The notes beneath the pieces are model-generated. The model worked only from the letters and a program-made list of their open reading frames with translations, was not told the origin of the DNA and ran no database searches. A DNA stretch of 64,000 nt from Torymus aiolomorphi (taxonomy: Eukaryota; Arthropoda; Insecta; Hymenoptera; Torymidae): positions 180,496,104-180,560,103 of the forward strand of contig CM070873.1 of the NCBI GenBank assembly GCA_036365515.1, written 5' to 3'. Made by a program: the position numbers and the translations under genes. Each line of letters starts with the position of its first letter. Position 1 is the stretch's first letter. Shown here piece after piece: positions 13,237 to 25,622 of the stretch.

Positions 13237-13723
13237 CCAGTTTTATGTTCAAACCATTGAGTAGTAATGACTCCTGGCCACCCGTGATTCCAGTCATAAA
13301 CTCTGGGCCATCGGCCGCGACGAGGTGCGCAGCAGCACCAATAGGCCTGATGGAGTGGTCGACCGGACAACGTCAAATGCAGTCGGCGGCTCCCATGGAG
13401 ACGGATCCAACTCCGGTTCAGAACCTGGGAGTGTTGCCTGGGTCTAGGTCGTCCCTTCCACCACTATTGGACATGCCCCCTCCTTCCACCACCCTCGACG
13501 CAGGCCACGGATGCACGGCGAGGCGCAGGCCGAGTGATGCCAAACCTCATGGATTTGCGCATCCCGAGGCGGACACCGTCGCCGAGTGCCACTGATTTGG
13601 GGATCTCTACTTCCCGCACCCTCGTCGGCCGGACTGCCAACTCGAATGAGAGGGGCAGGGCACGGCTGGGGGCCGTGGGGAGGGAACACACCTGGTGATA
13701 TGGGTGCCCCAAACACCTACCGT
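13237..13723. other. GC-richer spacer
   Basis: No supported gene. Overlapping open frames on both strands here are typical of GC-rich non-coding sequence. Confidence 0.4.
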
Positions 13724-14600
13724 TCACCCTACCTCCGACACACACATCCGCCTAACGTTCACCCTATCGTTCACACCCAAACACTGGTATACTGTTTACC
13801 CTATCGTATACACAACAAATTACCTACCGTTTACGCTATCGTTTACACAACAAATTTACCTACCGTTTACCATACCGCTTACACAGCAAACTACCTACCG
13901 TTTAGCCTATCGTTTACACAACACACTACCTACCGTTTACCCTATCGTTTACACAACAAGTTCTTACCGTTCACCATTAGCATACTCAACAAAATACCTA
14001 CCGTTTACTCTATCGCTTACACAACAATCTACCTACCGCTTACCCTATCGCTTGCACATACCATGCCTACCGTTTACATTATCGGTTATACACTAAACTG
14101 TCTACCGTTCACCCTATCGATTTCACACCAACCTGCCTACCGTTCACCCTATCGATTACACACAAAACTGCCTACCGTTCACACCCTATCGATTACACAC
14201 AAAACTGCCTATCGTTCACCATATCGATTAAACACAAAACTGCCTACCGTTCACCCTATCGATTACACACAAAACTGCCTACCGTTCACCCTAACGATTA
14301 CACACAAAACTGTCCTACCGTTTGCTGTATCGTTACACACACATTTAGCCTACCGTCCACCCTACAGTCTACACTGACACACCTACCGTTTACTCTACCG
14401 TTTACACCAGAAATTCTCCTACCGCTCACCCTAGCTCTTACACACAAACTTGCCTATCGTTTACCCTATTGCTTACACAATAAACACACTTACCGCTAAC
14501 TCTATCGTTTACACAATAAATTCTCCCACAACCCCGCTATCGTTGCACACAACGACTTGGCCTACCGTCTACCCTATCGTTTACTCCGGTGTCTACTGCA
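13724..14600. repeat. 35-bp minisatellite, about two dozen copies
   Basis: Degenerate tandem units of 35-36 bp built on CTACCGTTTACCCTATCG followed by TTTACACAACAAA-like sequence. Unit starts at 13824, 13860 and 13895 give the period. Later units change to ACACACAAAACTG endings, so at least two subtypes occur in blocks. A 263-codon open frame (13586-14377) across it is periodic and is not counted as a gene. Confidence 0.9.
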
Positions 14601-15486
14601 CGTGACGCATCTCGCCTACGCACCCGGTGAACCGACCGCATACTCACCGATCTTATTTGTGATGTCTTGAATCTCACCCTTATATGGATAAATTTCCTCC
14701 GCACCACACAGATGTCTACTGCCCAGTGAATCCTGGAGTACAGGAGAGTAAACCCAGTACGGGGAAATGTTTGCATAAGAAATTTATTTGGAGAAATAAA
14801 AAATGTACATCGTAGTATCTAGAAATTTCCTCGTATTATCGCTCGTAATAATAATTGAATGTAAATAACCTGGGCTATCTATATGTACAACTCTTTTCAG
14901 TAGCTAAAGTTCATCCGGCGGCGAGCAATAAAGCCGCCAAGACGACAGCACACAAGGCTTACGTACTTCCCGATGTACTACGTTGCCATATGATGTACCG
15001 CGTACCAATTTAGTTATAATACTTAAGTAAACGTTTATAGGCTAAGAGAGTCGAAACGACCTCCTACCCAAATTTTCTCAATCGAGTGGAAGACTTCCCC
15101 GATCTAGCTTGAAAATAATCTTGAAAACTTCGTATTAAAGTTTTGTCGTCGTATCTTTCGAATAAATAATATTGTAAGCGTCCTTATTAAGAATGTACTC
15201 GAATTTGGTTCAGACACTCGCACTAACTCTGTTAGTTAGACTATTATTACCGTAAACTTTTGATACTAGAGTAAGGATAATATTACGATTTGTATTTAGC
15301 GATAGTTAGGTAACTCACTATGTGGCACAGATATAGGTATAACTTGCTAGGGAAACTTCCCCCTCTTATTTGAAGCGCTTTTGTCGTAATGGTAGAAAAT
15401 TAGTGTAGATACTAACTAGAGCTAAATAGATAGCTCGAACGTAAATAACATGGTACTAGAATCATGACTCACGCAAGCGCTCTTCA
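14601..15486. other. 3' internal region of the LTR element
   Basis: No gene recognised. AT-rich sequence leading to the polypurine tract. Confidence 0.4.
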
Positions 15487-15502
15487 AATAAGGGAGGGAG
15501 AG
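15487..15502 (+). promoter_or_regulatory. Polypurine tract
   Basis: AATAAGGGAGGGAGAG directly precedes the LTR start TGTAAC at 15505. This is the expected site for plus-strand DNA priming in LTR retroelements. Confidence 0.7.
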
Positions 15503-15504
15503 TT

Positions 15505-17807
<2,303 letters not shown>

Positions 17808-17810
17808 ATA

Positions 17811-18117
17811 CATTCGTTAACTATGTTTATGGAGCCCTTTTTTAAAGATAGATAGCTTTATGGAGCCCGAATCCTTTTATGGAGCCCTACCTAGAGTTTC
17901 TGTGCCCAGAGAGGGATTCTTCCTTTAGGTACTTGTATACGGGAACTCTGGACGTAGGTACTAATATCAGGGATGGGCTCCATAATGGGATTAGGTGAAA
18001 CATATAAAATATATATACTAGGGGGCTGCGCCCCCTACTCGCTCCGCTCATCAGCCCCCCAACTTTGAAAAATAAGACCTTGAAGACTTTGAACCTATTT
18101 ATTTTTAAGGTAGTAGT
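17811..18117. repeat. TATGGAGCCC repeats and GC-rich hairpin
   Basis: The decamer TATGGAGCCC (or a close variant) occurs three times near 17830-17890 and once inverted near 17970. At about 18025-18058 a hairpin GGGGGCTGCGCCCCC lies within a larger GGGGGCTG...CAGCCCCC inverted pair. No gene. It lies directly outside the Polinton left end. Confidence 0.6.
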
Positions 18118-18425
18118 AGTAGTATGGGCTATGGGGCTTCTGGCACTTTATCCACCCTACCTTGCCGACCACGGGTTCTACTCCTCGCTAACTTACCAAC
18201 AGTCGATACCGACCGATTTCCCCGGCCGGTAGTGCATGCGCCTGCAAGACCAACCGGTTTTCATTTTCCATGCCGATCGCGACCGCGATTTCCCCGGCCA
18301 GTAGTGCATGCACCTGCAGTACCAACCGGTTTTCATCTACCATACCGATCGCAGCCGATTTCCCCCTGATGGTAATCGATCAGATTGATTTACCAGCGAG
18401 CTTCGGGATATTACATGTGTCCTGA
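18118..18425 (+). repeat. Polinton left terminal inverted repeat
   Basis: Inverted match to 45686-45989. Inside it a GC-rich unit of about 70 bp (ending CGGTAGTGCATGCGCCTGCA, then ACCGGTTTTCAT) is repeated twice in tandem, as it is in the right copy. Confidence 0.92.
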
Positions 18426-18769
18426 TTATCTTTTTTTGCAGTGCAATGTTAGATGACACATTTATTTTACTTATAGCTATATTTGGAAAATGAAGAATAT
18501 AAAAAATCTAAAAATTTTAATTATGTTGTTAATAAATTACTTTGATACAAGAGATTACAAGGTAATGTTTTAAGAAACTTTCTTAAGATTTCTCAAAGCA
18601 AAGGCGCAAATGCATTGTAATCAACAAATAGAATGAAATAATGAAAATAAGATTTAAATATTATGTTTGAGGGTGAGGTAACTATAAATAAAAACACACA
18701 TATAATAAACCTTATGATAAATATTTATTAACAAAATATAATAATAAAATAATTACAAATAAAAGAAAG
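18426..18769. other. Left subterminal spacer
   Basis: AT-rich sequence between the left TIR and the end of the capsid gene. No feature seen. Confidence 0.5.
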
Positions 18770-20021
18770 TTATGAAACAATTTTTTTAATAGCACCACTA
18801 ATCGGATTATATTTAATGATGAGATCATGTAAAATTAGACAATAAGCTGTTGTTCCTTCAGGTATATTCTCCTTGGCCTCAAACTCTAGACGAACATCTA
18901 CAGCAGCTTGCTTGAATGATTCATTTTGTTTTGAACAATCAATAATTATTAATGGAGTATATTTCTTGAAATCCTTTTTACTGAGAAATGGATCTGTTGA
19001 AACACTTACACCGTGATAATATCGTTTTTGAAAATTTACATACATATCATATAATATTGCATACTGATTTTGATTTATGTCTAGGTTTAGATTTCCATAT
19101 GGGTAGTATTGAGAATTTAGAAAAAGTTTTACATTTGATACATTACAATGATCAAACTGACTTGTATTTTTAGTTCGTTGTCCTTTTCTATATGTTTGGA
19201 ATGCAAGAATAACAAAACGTGGTTTTTCCAATTGATTTGATGTTTTGACTGTCCATACATATCGTGATGTTGCGCGAAGCATAGGGTATTCATATAATTC
19301 CCACGAACGAAAACTCATTGATATTGCTATATCTTTTTTAATGTAGTTATAAAGATGTATCTTATGTTTATCTGACAGTATTACATAAGGCATTAACCAT
19401 TCTATTCTACTTAAATTAATTTTAAAATCCTCATATTCGGTTCTATCATCCCGTTCGACTCCTTGATATACAGCGTTTATGTCATTTCTAGATCTTGTCA
19501 CTACAAGTTCATGCTTTACGTTTACAACAATTTTACGATAATCTTCAAGAAATCATAAAATCATTGAAAGTGGTATAGATATATCAAAGTTTCCATTTCA
19601 TCAACAATTTTGTTAGTTTCTTCAACATCGATCCATCCAGAATTTTCAAGAATTTTACTTTAATTTGAATTGAATGAAGCATAACCTTTCATAAGAGTAG
19701 TTAAACCTACATTTTTACACTTATCGATTTCTATAGCATTTATCTCATAGCGAATTTCTTCAAATAAATAACATATTGCATTGTTTACAAATTGAGTCTT
19801 TTTTACTGGTTGTCCATTAGCAAGTGTAAGACTTCCACATGTAAAGAACTTCGTGATGGTAATAAACATAAGTCTTGATGTTGGATAGATATACGAATTT
19901 CATCACTATTATTAAATGCTAGTGAACTATATGGTTGATGAGCGTGAATCTCATAGTGTGATATAGATTCATCGAAAATAATAGGTGTCTGCACATTAAG
20001 AATTTCCTCCATTATTTTCAA
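18770..20021 (-). pseudogene. MCP: Polinton major capsid protein (double jelly-roll), broken
   Basis: Main shell protein of the predicted Polinton particle. The N-terminal piece (20021-19803) has the family's Tyr-Ser-Ser...Asn-Ser-Asp-Glu-Ile-Arg-Ile-Ser-Ile-Gln opening with QHQDLCLLPS. The next piece (19869-19660) has FEEIRYEINAIEID. The long C-terminal piece (19501-18770, 243 residues) has TRSRNDINAVY, YDMYVNFQKRYY, IIIDCSKQNES and the terminal AYCLILHDLIIKYNP, all characteristic of arthropod Polinton capsids. At least two frame changes and an in-frame TGA just before 19501 interrupt it. Total span is about 417 codons, close to other insect copies. The identification rests on remembered family motifs; the breaks are seen directly. 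Confidence 0.85.
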
Positions 20022-20054
20022 AGATGCAACGATAACAGCATATAAATATACAAG

Positions 20055-20243
20055 TTAATTGGCGTAAGAACGTTTCCTCTTGCGATTCTCTTCGTTTATT
20101 TTTAGTTTTAGTCCAAGACTTTTTAGAAACTTTATGTTTCGTAGTGTTAGTTGCTTGACTGCTTGTCGTTGACTGATTTTTGGATGGCATGTTGATGTCT
20201 TAATATAGTTTTCTGCTGCTGTTGCCTTAAAAACAATACCCAT
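20055..20243 (-). CDS. Small basic Polinton protein, unknown function
   Basis: 62 residues, Lys/Arg-rich, with RNIKFLKSLGLKLK near the middle. Its ATG overlaps the stop codon of the upstream penton gene by one base (TAATG at 20241-20245), and it lies between the penton and capsid genes on the same strand. Small basic proteins occur at this position in other arthropod Polintons, but I know of no assigned role; DNA condensation or a core function would be a guess. The frame appears intact. Confidence 0.5.
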   Translation of the reverse strand: MGIVFKATAAENYIKTSTCHPKISQRQAVKQLTLRNIKFLKSLGLKLKINEENRKRKRSYAN

Positions 20244-20937
20244 TATACAGCTTTCTTCAAATGTAAACGAATTGTAATAATTTCACCTCGTAGGTTAACC
20301 AAATTTCCGTTCTGATCTACAATACGTAATTGGAAATGATCAATAATTTTAACATTAACTGGGAGATATATGATTTGCTTAGGAATTTCAATAATTTTAA
20401 ATCCTGGTGGCACGGCTGGGAAAAATTCGTGAATCGTATGAACTTTATTCTGATTGATATAAGCTCCAGACGAAATATTACATTCTACTCGTAGAGCGCT
20501 TATCTGTAAAATGGAGACGGGCATGTCAGAGATGTGATTTATATTGGGTTCCAAGAAACGTTGAGTGAAACCTAACAGTCTACCAATAGAATCGTATGGT
20601 TGAAAATCGATTTGTGAACTGCAAGAAATTTCACTGCGTAGAGTGTTATTATTATATTAGGTGCAATACTTATTTTAATTTCTTTGGAATCCAGAGTCTT
20701 CTGTAGAAAACTTTCTATATGACGAATTTCATAGCTACCTGTAGGTATTTCAATAACTTCTTCTCCAACATAAAATTTGTTTTGCCCATAGTCTACATTA
20801 GGAATAGAATTAAATGTTAATAATTCAATTAATCCGAGAACATACATTTTCTCAGGATCAAGCTCTATCGGTGGAAAATAATGTGTTTCTAGCACTGACA
20901 AAGAGCCAGATAAAGTAAGTGTCAATGACTCTATCAT
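20243..20937 (-). pseudogene. mCP: Polinton penton/minor capsid protein (single jelly-roll), frameshifted
   Basis: Predicted vertex protein of the capsid. The first part (20937-20572) begins MIESLTLTLSGSLS and contains FPPIELD, LIELLTFNSIPNV and EIPTGSYEIRHIE. The second (20554-20243) contains RVECNISSGAYIN, HTIHEFFPAVPPGFKIIEIP and the terminal LRGEIITIRLHLKK. Both belong to one conserved family of about 230 residues in Polintons; a frameshift near 20570-20660 separates them. A TATATAAG box at about 20980 (minus strand), with TCAGAT about 27 bases on, lies ahead of the start. The family assignment is from known Polinton gene sets; the frame break is visible directly. Confidence 0.8.
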
Positions 20938-20969
20938 CTTGAATAATTTAGTTAAAGTGAATCTGATTT

Positions 20970-21284
20970 AGCGGGGAATCTTCTTATATAGATTATAATT
21001 GTCAGAATGATCAAGTAAATTACATAAAAATTTTAAACAAAGATGACCACATATAAATGAATTAAATGTTTGATACCGCTGATAATTATATTTAATTTTT
21101 TCAACATTCCAATATTGCATAAGATCCATTGGAGGCTGTAAATCACCAAAACTATCAAAATAGATAACCTTTTTACCATTTTTTTATAAGCTACCCAATG
21201 TGTACCGGGACCTGTACTATCATCAAGATTAATGATAGCTGACTCATTATACAGTAGTCCATTTGATGATAATGCATTCCTCAT
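20970..21284 (-). pseudogene. PRO: Polinton adenain-like cysteine protease, frameshifted
   Basis: Capsid maturation protease of the adenoviral/Ulp1 type (family C5-like). The opening part reads MRNALSSNGLLYNESAIINL and reaches the catalytic His in GTHW. A run of seven A on the minus strand (T7 at 21179-21185) then shifts the frame. In the next frame the acidic catalytic motif YFDSFG and the nucleophile in ICGHLC follow at the expected spacing, reaching to about 20970. All three catalytic positions are therefore present but split by one homopolymer indel. It lies between the phospholipase-like and penton genes on the same strand. Confidence 0.85.
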
Positions 21285-21371
21285 GAATACTCCTCTAAAA
21301 TTAAATAAATATTTTCAAGTGATGAGCATATTTTCTTAAATCTAAATTTGTTAAAGCACGTTTCGGAAGTA

Positions 21372-22199
21372 TTACTTTAATAATGTTTTTTTTCTCTCGT
21401 GACGAACTTTTTTTTTTTTTATTACTTTTTTTTTCTTCAAGCAAATCCCATATCCTTTTTGATAAGGTTTCAAGTATAATCCTTTACCAAGAGCCAAAGC
21501 TTCTATTTTTTCATTATGTCGTTTCATTTCCTCCAATTTTTGTTTAGCATTGTTTGTTTTATTAATAGCTTGAGCTATACCAGCAGCGCCACCTGCTAAC
21601 GAACCTACTGCACTTAAACCTGCAAATATTGGAATAAGTGCAGGAAGAAAGCCACCTACTTTTGGAACAGGCAATATTTGCGGAATATTAATATACTTTT
21701 TACCACCAATCTTCTTTATACTATTACGTGCAGTTCTGAATGCTGATTGAATAGCAATTCGTGAATCATTACTTGGTTTGATAGTGTTTGACATTGATTT
21801 TATTAGTTTTTTCAATGTAAGCATTGCCTTCTTCTTATTTTTTTTCCTCTTACCAATCCCCATTCCAAGCTTAGACTTAGCTTTCATGATGTTCGCAACA
21901 GTGTAAGCGGCTGCTTTTTTACTTAGATTTGCGTCTTTCGCTAAGACACGTTGCCAAGCTCTTTCAGCTAAAATTTTATCTGCAACGTTTCTCGCTTCAA
22001 AGTTTCCACGGTTTTTGGAATAAGCAATATCGTGTTCTTTGCAAGCAGCATCTAACGGATTTATACCGGGATCGCCAAGTCTTAGTCTTTGTTGCAATTT
22101 CGTTCCTGGTCCGCAATACTGGTAACCAGGTAAATGAAGTTCGAATGGTAAATTATTTATGAATTTGTTCACTAATCCTCGACCTTTATGAATGATCAT
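21372..22199 (-). CDS. Polinton virion protein with phospholipase A2-like domain
   Basis: 275 residues, intact. An N-terminal domain of about residues 20-85 has the calcium-loop motif YCGPGT (28-33) and the catalytic pair His56-Asp57 in KEHDIAY, the arrangement seen in parvovirus VP1 and in Polinton proteins. A Lys-rich stretch follows, then a Gly/Ala-rich hydrophobic segment at about 181-212, then a coiled, charged region, a LKPYQKGYG motif and a Lys/Arg-rich tail. Family knowledge suggests a role in membrane passage; that is not shown here. The gene shares a divergent promoter with the ATPase gene, with a TATA box 31 bases ahead of a TCAGTC initiator. Confidence 0.8.
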   Translation of the reverse strand: MIIHKGRGLVNKFINNLPFELHLPGYQYCGPGTKLQQRLRLGDPGINPLDAACKEHDIAYSKNRGNFEARNVADKILAERAWQRVLAKDANLSKKAAAYTVANIMKAKSKLGMGIGKRKKNKKKAMLTLKKLIKSMSNTIKPSNDSRIAIQSAFRTARNSIKKIGGKKYINIPQILPVPKVGGFLPALIPIFAGLSAVGSLAGGAAGIAQAINKTNNAKQKLEEMKRHNEKIEALALGKGLYLKPYQKGYGICLKKKKVIKKKKVRHERKKTLLK

Positions 22200-22221
22200 A
22201 ACTCTTTAAAAGTTTTATGCT

Positions 22222-22270
22222 GACTGACTTAATAGTTATAAATACACGCTTTTATAGCTTACTGTCACAG
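22222..22270. promoter_or_regulatory. Divergent core promoter, phospholipase-like and ATPase genes
   Basis: On the minus strand TATAAAAGCGTG (22245-22256) is followed 31 bases later by the initiator TCAGTC (22222-22227). On the plus strand TATAAATA (about 22236) is followed 31 bases later by TCACAG (22265-22270). The two TATA boxes interlock in one near-palindromic segment. The 12-base minus-strand core is identical to that of the polymerase gene. Confidence 0.65.
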
Positions 22271-22275
22271 TTTCG

Positions 22276-23003
22276 TTTATAACTTCAAGCACACTGGATT
22301 TTAAAAAACAAACTATTAAATTACCGGTGATAAATTTTGATACTTTTACTGAGCCACATAGAGAAAAATATAAACGACACGGAGAACTACTTCCAAATAA
22401 CATTAGAGGATGCATCACAGACCCTTCAAATTGTGGTAAAACAAATACTTTACTAGCACTTTTAACTCATCCACATGGTTTAAAGTTAATATTTATTTGT
22501 ATTCAAAATCTCTTAATCAACCAAAATATAAATTTCTGGCACAACTCATCGAGCCAATCGAAGGAATTGAATATTTATCTTTTCATGAGCATGATACATT
22601 TATTTCACCTGACGAAGCTCTTCCGAATTCTATTATGATATTCGATGATATAGCATGTGAAAAGCAAGATAATGTTAAAGCGTTTTATTGTATTGGTAGA
22701 CATAAAAATGTTGACTGTTTCTATCTCTGTCAATCTTATGCACAAGTTCCTAAGCATTTAGTACGTGACAATATTAATTTTTTAATTGTGTTTCGTCAAG
22801 ATGATATAAACTTAAAGCACATTTACAATGATCAGGTTACCACTGATATGACATATCAATCTTTTAAAAATTTATGTTCATCTTGTTGGAATGATAAACA
22901 TACTTTTCTCGTAATCGATAAAGAGCGTGAAATTAATAATGGCAGATATAGAAAAGGATTTGATTGTTTTTTTATAAATATAAGTCGTTTGGAAACTAAT
23001 TAA
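22276..23003 (+). pseudogene. ATP: Polinton packaging ATPase (FtsK/HerA-A32 type), frameshifted
   Basis: Motor predicted to pump element DNA into the capsid. The first frame carries a Walker A-like PSNCGKTN at about 22424-22447. The second frame (from about 22497) begins LYSKSLNQPKY and carries Walker B IMIFDDI near 22636 and a downstream LCQSYAQVPK. A frameshift near 22480-22500 separates the halves. In family members a Gly precedes the Walker A Pro; here it is Asp. No in-frame ATG is visible upstream of the conserved region, so the start is uncertain. It heads the plus-strand block with the next three genes. Confidence 0.85.
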
Positions 23004-23034
23004 ATAGTATGTCATTAGACATTGAACTAATAAG

Positions 23035-24048
23035 ATGGCTAACTTTATCGACGAGATCAATATTTTACAACAAATGGAAAAAGCACGTGATGCTATCAAA
23101 CAAAAATATAAACTGTTGAAATCAAGTAAATTAGACATTGAAAAAGTTATGAATGAAACATTTAAGCCAATCGTTCAACCATTAGAAAAATTAGTGAACG
23201 TTTCTGAAACAACTAATCAAGAAATAAAAAATCAAAATGAATTAGCAATAAAAAATAAGCGAAATAGTATAAAAAAGGAAGAGAAAGTTAAAAAAGAAGA
23301 GAAAGGTAAAAAACAAGAGATAGAAAATGAGTATGATACTTCATTTGAATCAGCAAGAAGTGAAAGTGAAAGTATTGAAGATGATAATGATAATAACACT
23401 ACATTAAAAAGTGATAATATTAATGAATATTTACAAATTTCAAATAAAGGTAAAACTGAATTATCAACAAGGAATGATATTACTGAATATTTGCAAATGT
23501 TGGATAACAATAAAACTGAATCACTAGATACTACAAATGGTGTACGTAAGTTGCGTGGAGGTTATATGATTGGTAATGCTTCTATATATTTTAATTATAA
23601 TTATATAATTATAGATGATAGAAAGTATGTGAGAAGTCGGGGTCTTGAAGAACTAATATTTAAAGAAGAACCAAATGAAAGCCTTATTTCAAATAAAGAT
23701 ATGAGTAACTATGGAGAAATCTTAAATATGACTAATGCTTACAGAAAATATTATAAATCAGAAGAATCTGTTCGTGAGCAAAATACATTGAAATATAAGA
23801 ATTTTATTTCTAAATTAATAAAACCGTCTAAACGTACCTCTACAAGTAGTAAAGGATTAACTTTACCCCCACCATTTAAGATAGCACGAAGAATGACCAA
23901 TATCGACTATATATACTGGGATGATCCTAATGAATTAGTAGAACGATTAAAATTATTATTAGCTGAAAACTCAGCTGGTAATCAGAATCATATAAACGAA
24001 ATTCACTCGATCATAGAGGAGCTACGTGAAGCTAATATTATACATTAA
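23035..24048 (+). CDS. Conserved Polinton protein of unknown function
   Basis: 337 residues, intact, starting 32 bases after the ATPase stop. The N-terminal third is helical and very Lys/Glu-rich (coiled-coil-like), followed by a Ser/Glu-rich acidic stretch. A conserved-looking C-terminal half holds MIGNASIYFNYNYIIIDD, RSRGLEELIFKEEPN and YGEILNMTNAYRKYY. Proteins with this second half occur next to the ATPase in other arthropod Polintons, but I know no function. A structural or packaging accessory role would fit the position and is inference. Confidence 0.6.
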   Translation: MANFIDEINILQQMEKARDAIKQKYKLLKSSKLDIEKVMNETFKPIVQPLEKLVNVSETTNQEIKNQNELAIKNKRNSIKKEEKVKKEEKGKKQEIENEYDTSFESARSESESIEDDNDNNTTLKSDNINEYLQISNKGKTELSTRNDITEYLQMLDNNKTESLDTTNGVRKLRGGYMIGNASIYFNYNYIIIDDRKYVRSRGLEELIFKEEPNESLISNKDMSNYGEILNMTNAYRKYYKSEESVREQNTLKYKNFISKLIKPSKRTSTSSKGLTLPPPFKIARRMTNIDYIYWDDPNELVERLKLLLAENSAGNQNHINEIHSIIEELREANIIH

Positions 24049-24055
24049 ATTTAAG

Positions 24056-24415
24056 ATGAGTGTAGATGTGTTTGGACGTCGTTTAAATGAAATTCAAGGT
24101 ATTCCAGGTCCTGCTGGTATTGGATATAAATTCACAGATAATGGTCAGTATGACATTGACAATAAAAGACTGTGTAATGTTGCAGCTCCTAATGAATTGA
24201 CTGATGCTGTAAATTTAATAACTTTACATCGAATAGTCAGAGCTGAAATTGATAGCGTATTGAATATTATAAAAAAAATAAAATCTGATATTCAAGATTT
24301 AGATCTAATCGTTGAAAATCACCGAGATGAAATTGATGAAAAACTAAACAAACATGACATAAATATTCAAGAGATTAAAAAGTTGATAAATGAAAATTAT
24401 TCATTCTCTCCATAA
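24056..24415 (+). CDS. Polinton fibre-like small protein
   Basis: 119 residues from the ATG at 24056 (MSVDVFGRRLNEI), chosen over an upstream start because the conserved part begins there; it starts 8 bases after the previous stop. A GIPGPAGIGYKF motif resembles the collagen-like hinge of viral fibre proteins. It is followed by DNGQYDIDNKRLCNVA and a C-terminal heptad-like helix of about 60 residues, probably a coiled-coil trimer. This architecture suggests a fibre or spike base, but no direct evidence exists in the sequence. Confidence 0.55.
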   Translation: MSVDVFGRRLNEIQGIPGPAGIGYKFTDNGQYDIDNKRLCNVAAPNELTDAVNLITLHRIVRAEIDSVLNIIKKIKSDIQDLDLIVENHRDEIDEKLNKHDINIQEIKKLINENYSFSP

Positions 24416-24472
24416 GCAACGCTGCAAAACTATAAATACTTTCACACACTCTTTAAATGTGCATTAAGTATA

Positions 24473-24646
24473 ATGGAGCAGAAATACAAAGATATAAAAT
24501 ATACTCCTTTTAAGGAGGCTGAACGAAAAAAGGAGACACATAATTTTGAATGTACAAAATATACTGAAAAATCTAGCTTTGATTGGAAAAAATATTCTAC
24601 TAATACTTATTCTCAACCTGAAAAGAAAGGATATAAAAAATTTTAA
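24473..24646 (+). CDS. Very small charged protein, unknown
   Basis: 57 codons starting MEQKYKDIKYTPFKEAERKK, Lys/Glu/Tyr/Ser-rich, ending 12 bases before the integrase start. A TATAAATA box sits at about 24431. I do not recognise it. Its position between two intact Polinton genes and its open frame make it a fair candidate; it could also be a chance frame or leader. Confidence 0.35.
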   Translation: MEQKYKDIKYTPFKEAERKKETHNFECTKYTEKSSFDWKKYSTNTYSQPEKKGYKKF

Positions 24647-24658
24647 AGAAGAAGAAGA

Positions 24659-25582
24659 ATGGAACATAAACAGCTAGTAGAAGAACTTCATAAACCAGCT
24701 CGACGTAATTATCAGCGTCGAAAGTTTGATTTGCGTGATATAGATGAAACATGGCAAGCTGATTTAGTAGAAATAATTCTATATGCGTATAAAAATAAAG
24801 GTTATAAATATTTGCTTACTGTATTAGATACCCTTTCAAAGTTTGCTTGGGCTATTCCATTAAAACAAAAAAGTGATAAAGATGTTAGTAAAAGTATGGA
24901 ATCAATATTTCAAGAAGGTCGCATACCAAAAAATCTACAAACTGATCGTGGTAAAGAATTTTATAACAAAAACTTTCAAGATCTCATGCAACGTTACAAT
25001 GTGAATTTGTATTCAACATATAGTAATCTGAAAGCATCAATATGTGAACGATTTAATCGTACTTTAAAAAATAAAATGTGGAAAAAATTTAGTTTGCGTG
25101 GTAATTATTCATGGATAGATATTTTACCTGATTTAGTATCACAATATAATAGCACATATCATCGAACCATTGGAATGAAACCAAAAGATGTAACTCCATC
25201 AAAGGTGCAGCAAATTCTTAGTCGTGTTAATAAATCTCAAAAAAGAATAATTAATAAAGTAAAATTTAAAATCGATGACAAAATCAGAGTAAATAAAAGT
25301 AAACAAATTTTTGAGAAAGGTTACACACCAAATTGGCCAACTGAAATTTTTACTGTTTGTAAAGTTATTAATACAGTTCCTGTGACTCACCACTTAAAGG
25401 ATTACCAGAACAAAACAATTGCTGGAGGATTTTATGCTGAAGAACTTCTGAAGACTAAATATCGTGATATTTATCTAGTAGAAAAAAGATTGAAAAAACG
25501 TGGTAATAACATCTATGTAAAATGGTTAGGTTTTGATAATTCTCATAATAGTTGGATAGATAAAAATTATATAAAAGATTAA
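24659..25582 (+). CDS. INT: Polinton integrase with chromodomain
   Basis: 307 residues, intact. Retroviral-type DDE integrase that inserts the element DNA. Catalytic residues are Asp35 (WQADLVEI), Asp96 (QTDRGKEF) and Glu130 (ICERFNRT), with 60 and 33 residues between them. A basic region leads to a C-terminal chromodomain at about residues 268-305 (YLVEKRLKKRGNNIYVKWLG and a Trp in NSWI), thought to direct insertion by reading histone marks. The N-terminal zinc finger typical of longer forms is not visible in this frame, so the start may be short. This is one of the few undamaged core genes. Confidence 0.93.
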   Translation: MEHKQLVEELHKPARRNYQRRKFDLRDIDETWQADLVEIILYAYKNKGYKYLLTVLDTLSKFAWAIPLKQKSDKDVSKSMESIFQEGRIPKNLQTDRGKEFYNKNFQDLMQRYNVNLYSTYSNLKASICERFNRTLKNKMWKKFSLRGNYSWIDILPDLVSQYNSTYHRTIGMKPKDVTPSKVQQILSRVNKSQKRIINKVKFKIDDKIRVNKSKQIFEKGYTPNWPTEIFTVCKVINTVPVTHHLKDYQNKTIAGGFYAEELLKTKYRDIYLVEKRLKKRGNNIYVKWLGFDNSHNSWIDKNYIKD

Positions 25583-25622
25583 TAGGAAAATCTGAAATTT
25601 GTAATATATTTTTATTAAAATT

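Noticed and set aside
13586..14377. 263-codon frame over the 35-bp minisatellite
   Set aside because: It is periodic and low complexity, open only because the repeat lacks stops in that frame.
18025..18058. GC hairpin as the Polinton terminus or a bacterial-type terminator
   Set aside because: The matching inverted copy on the right begins at AGTAGTATGG, not at this hairpin, and there is no bacterial gene context.
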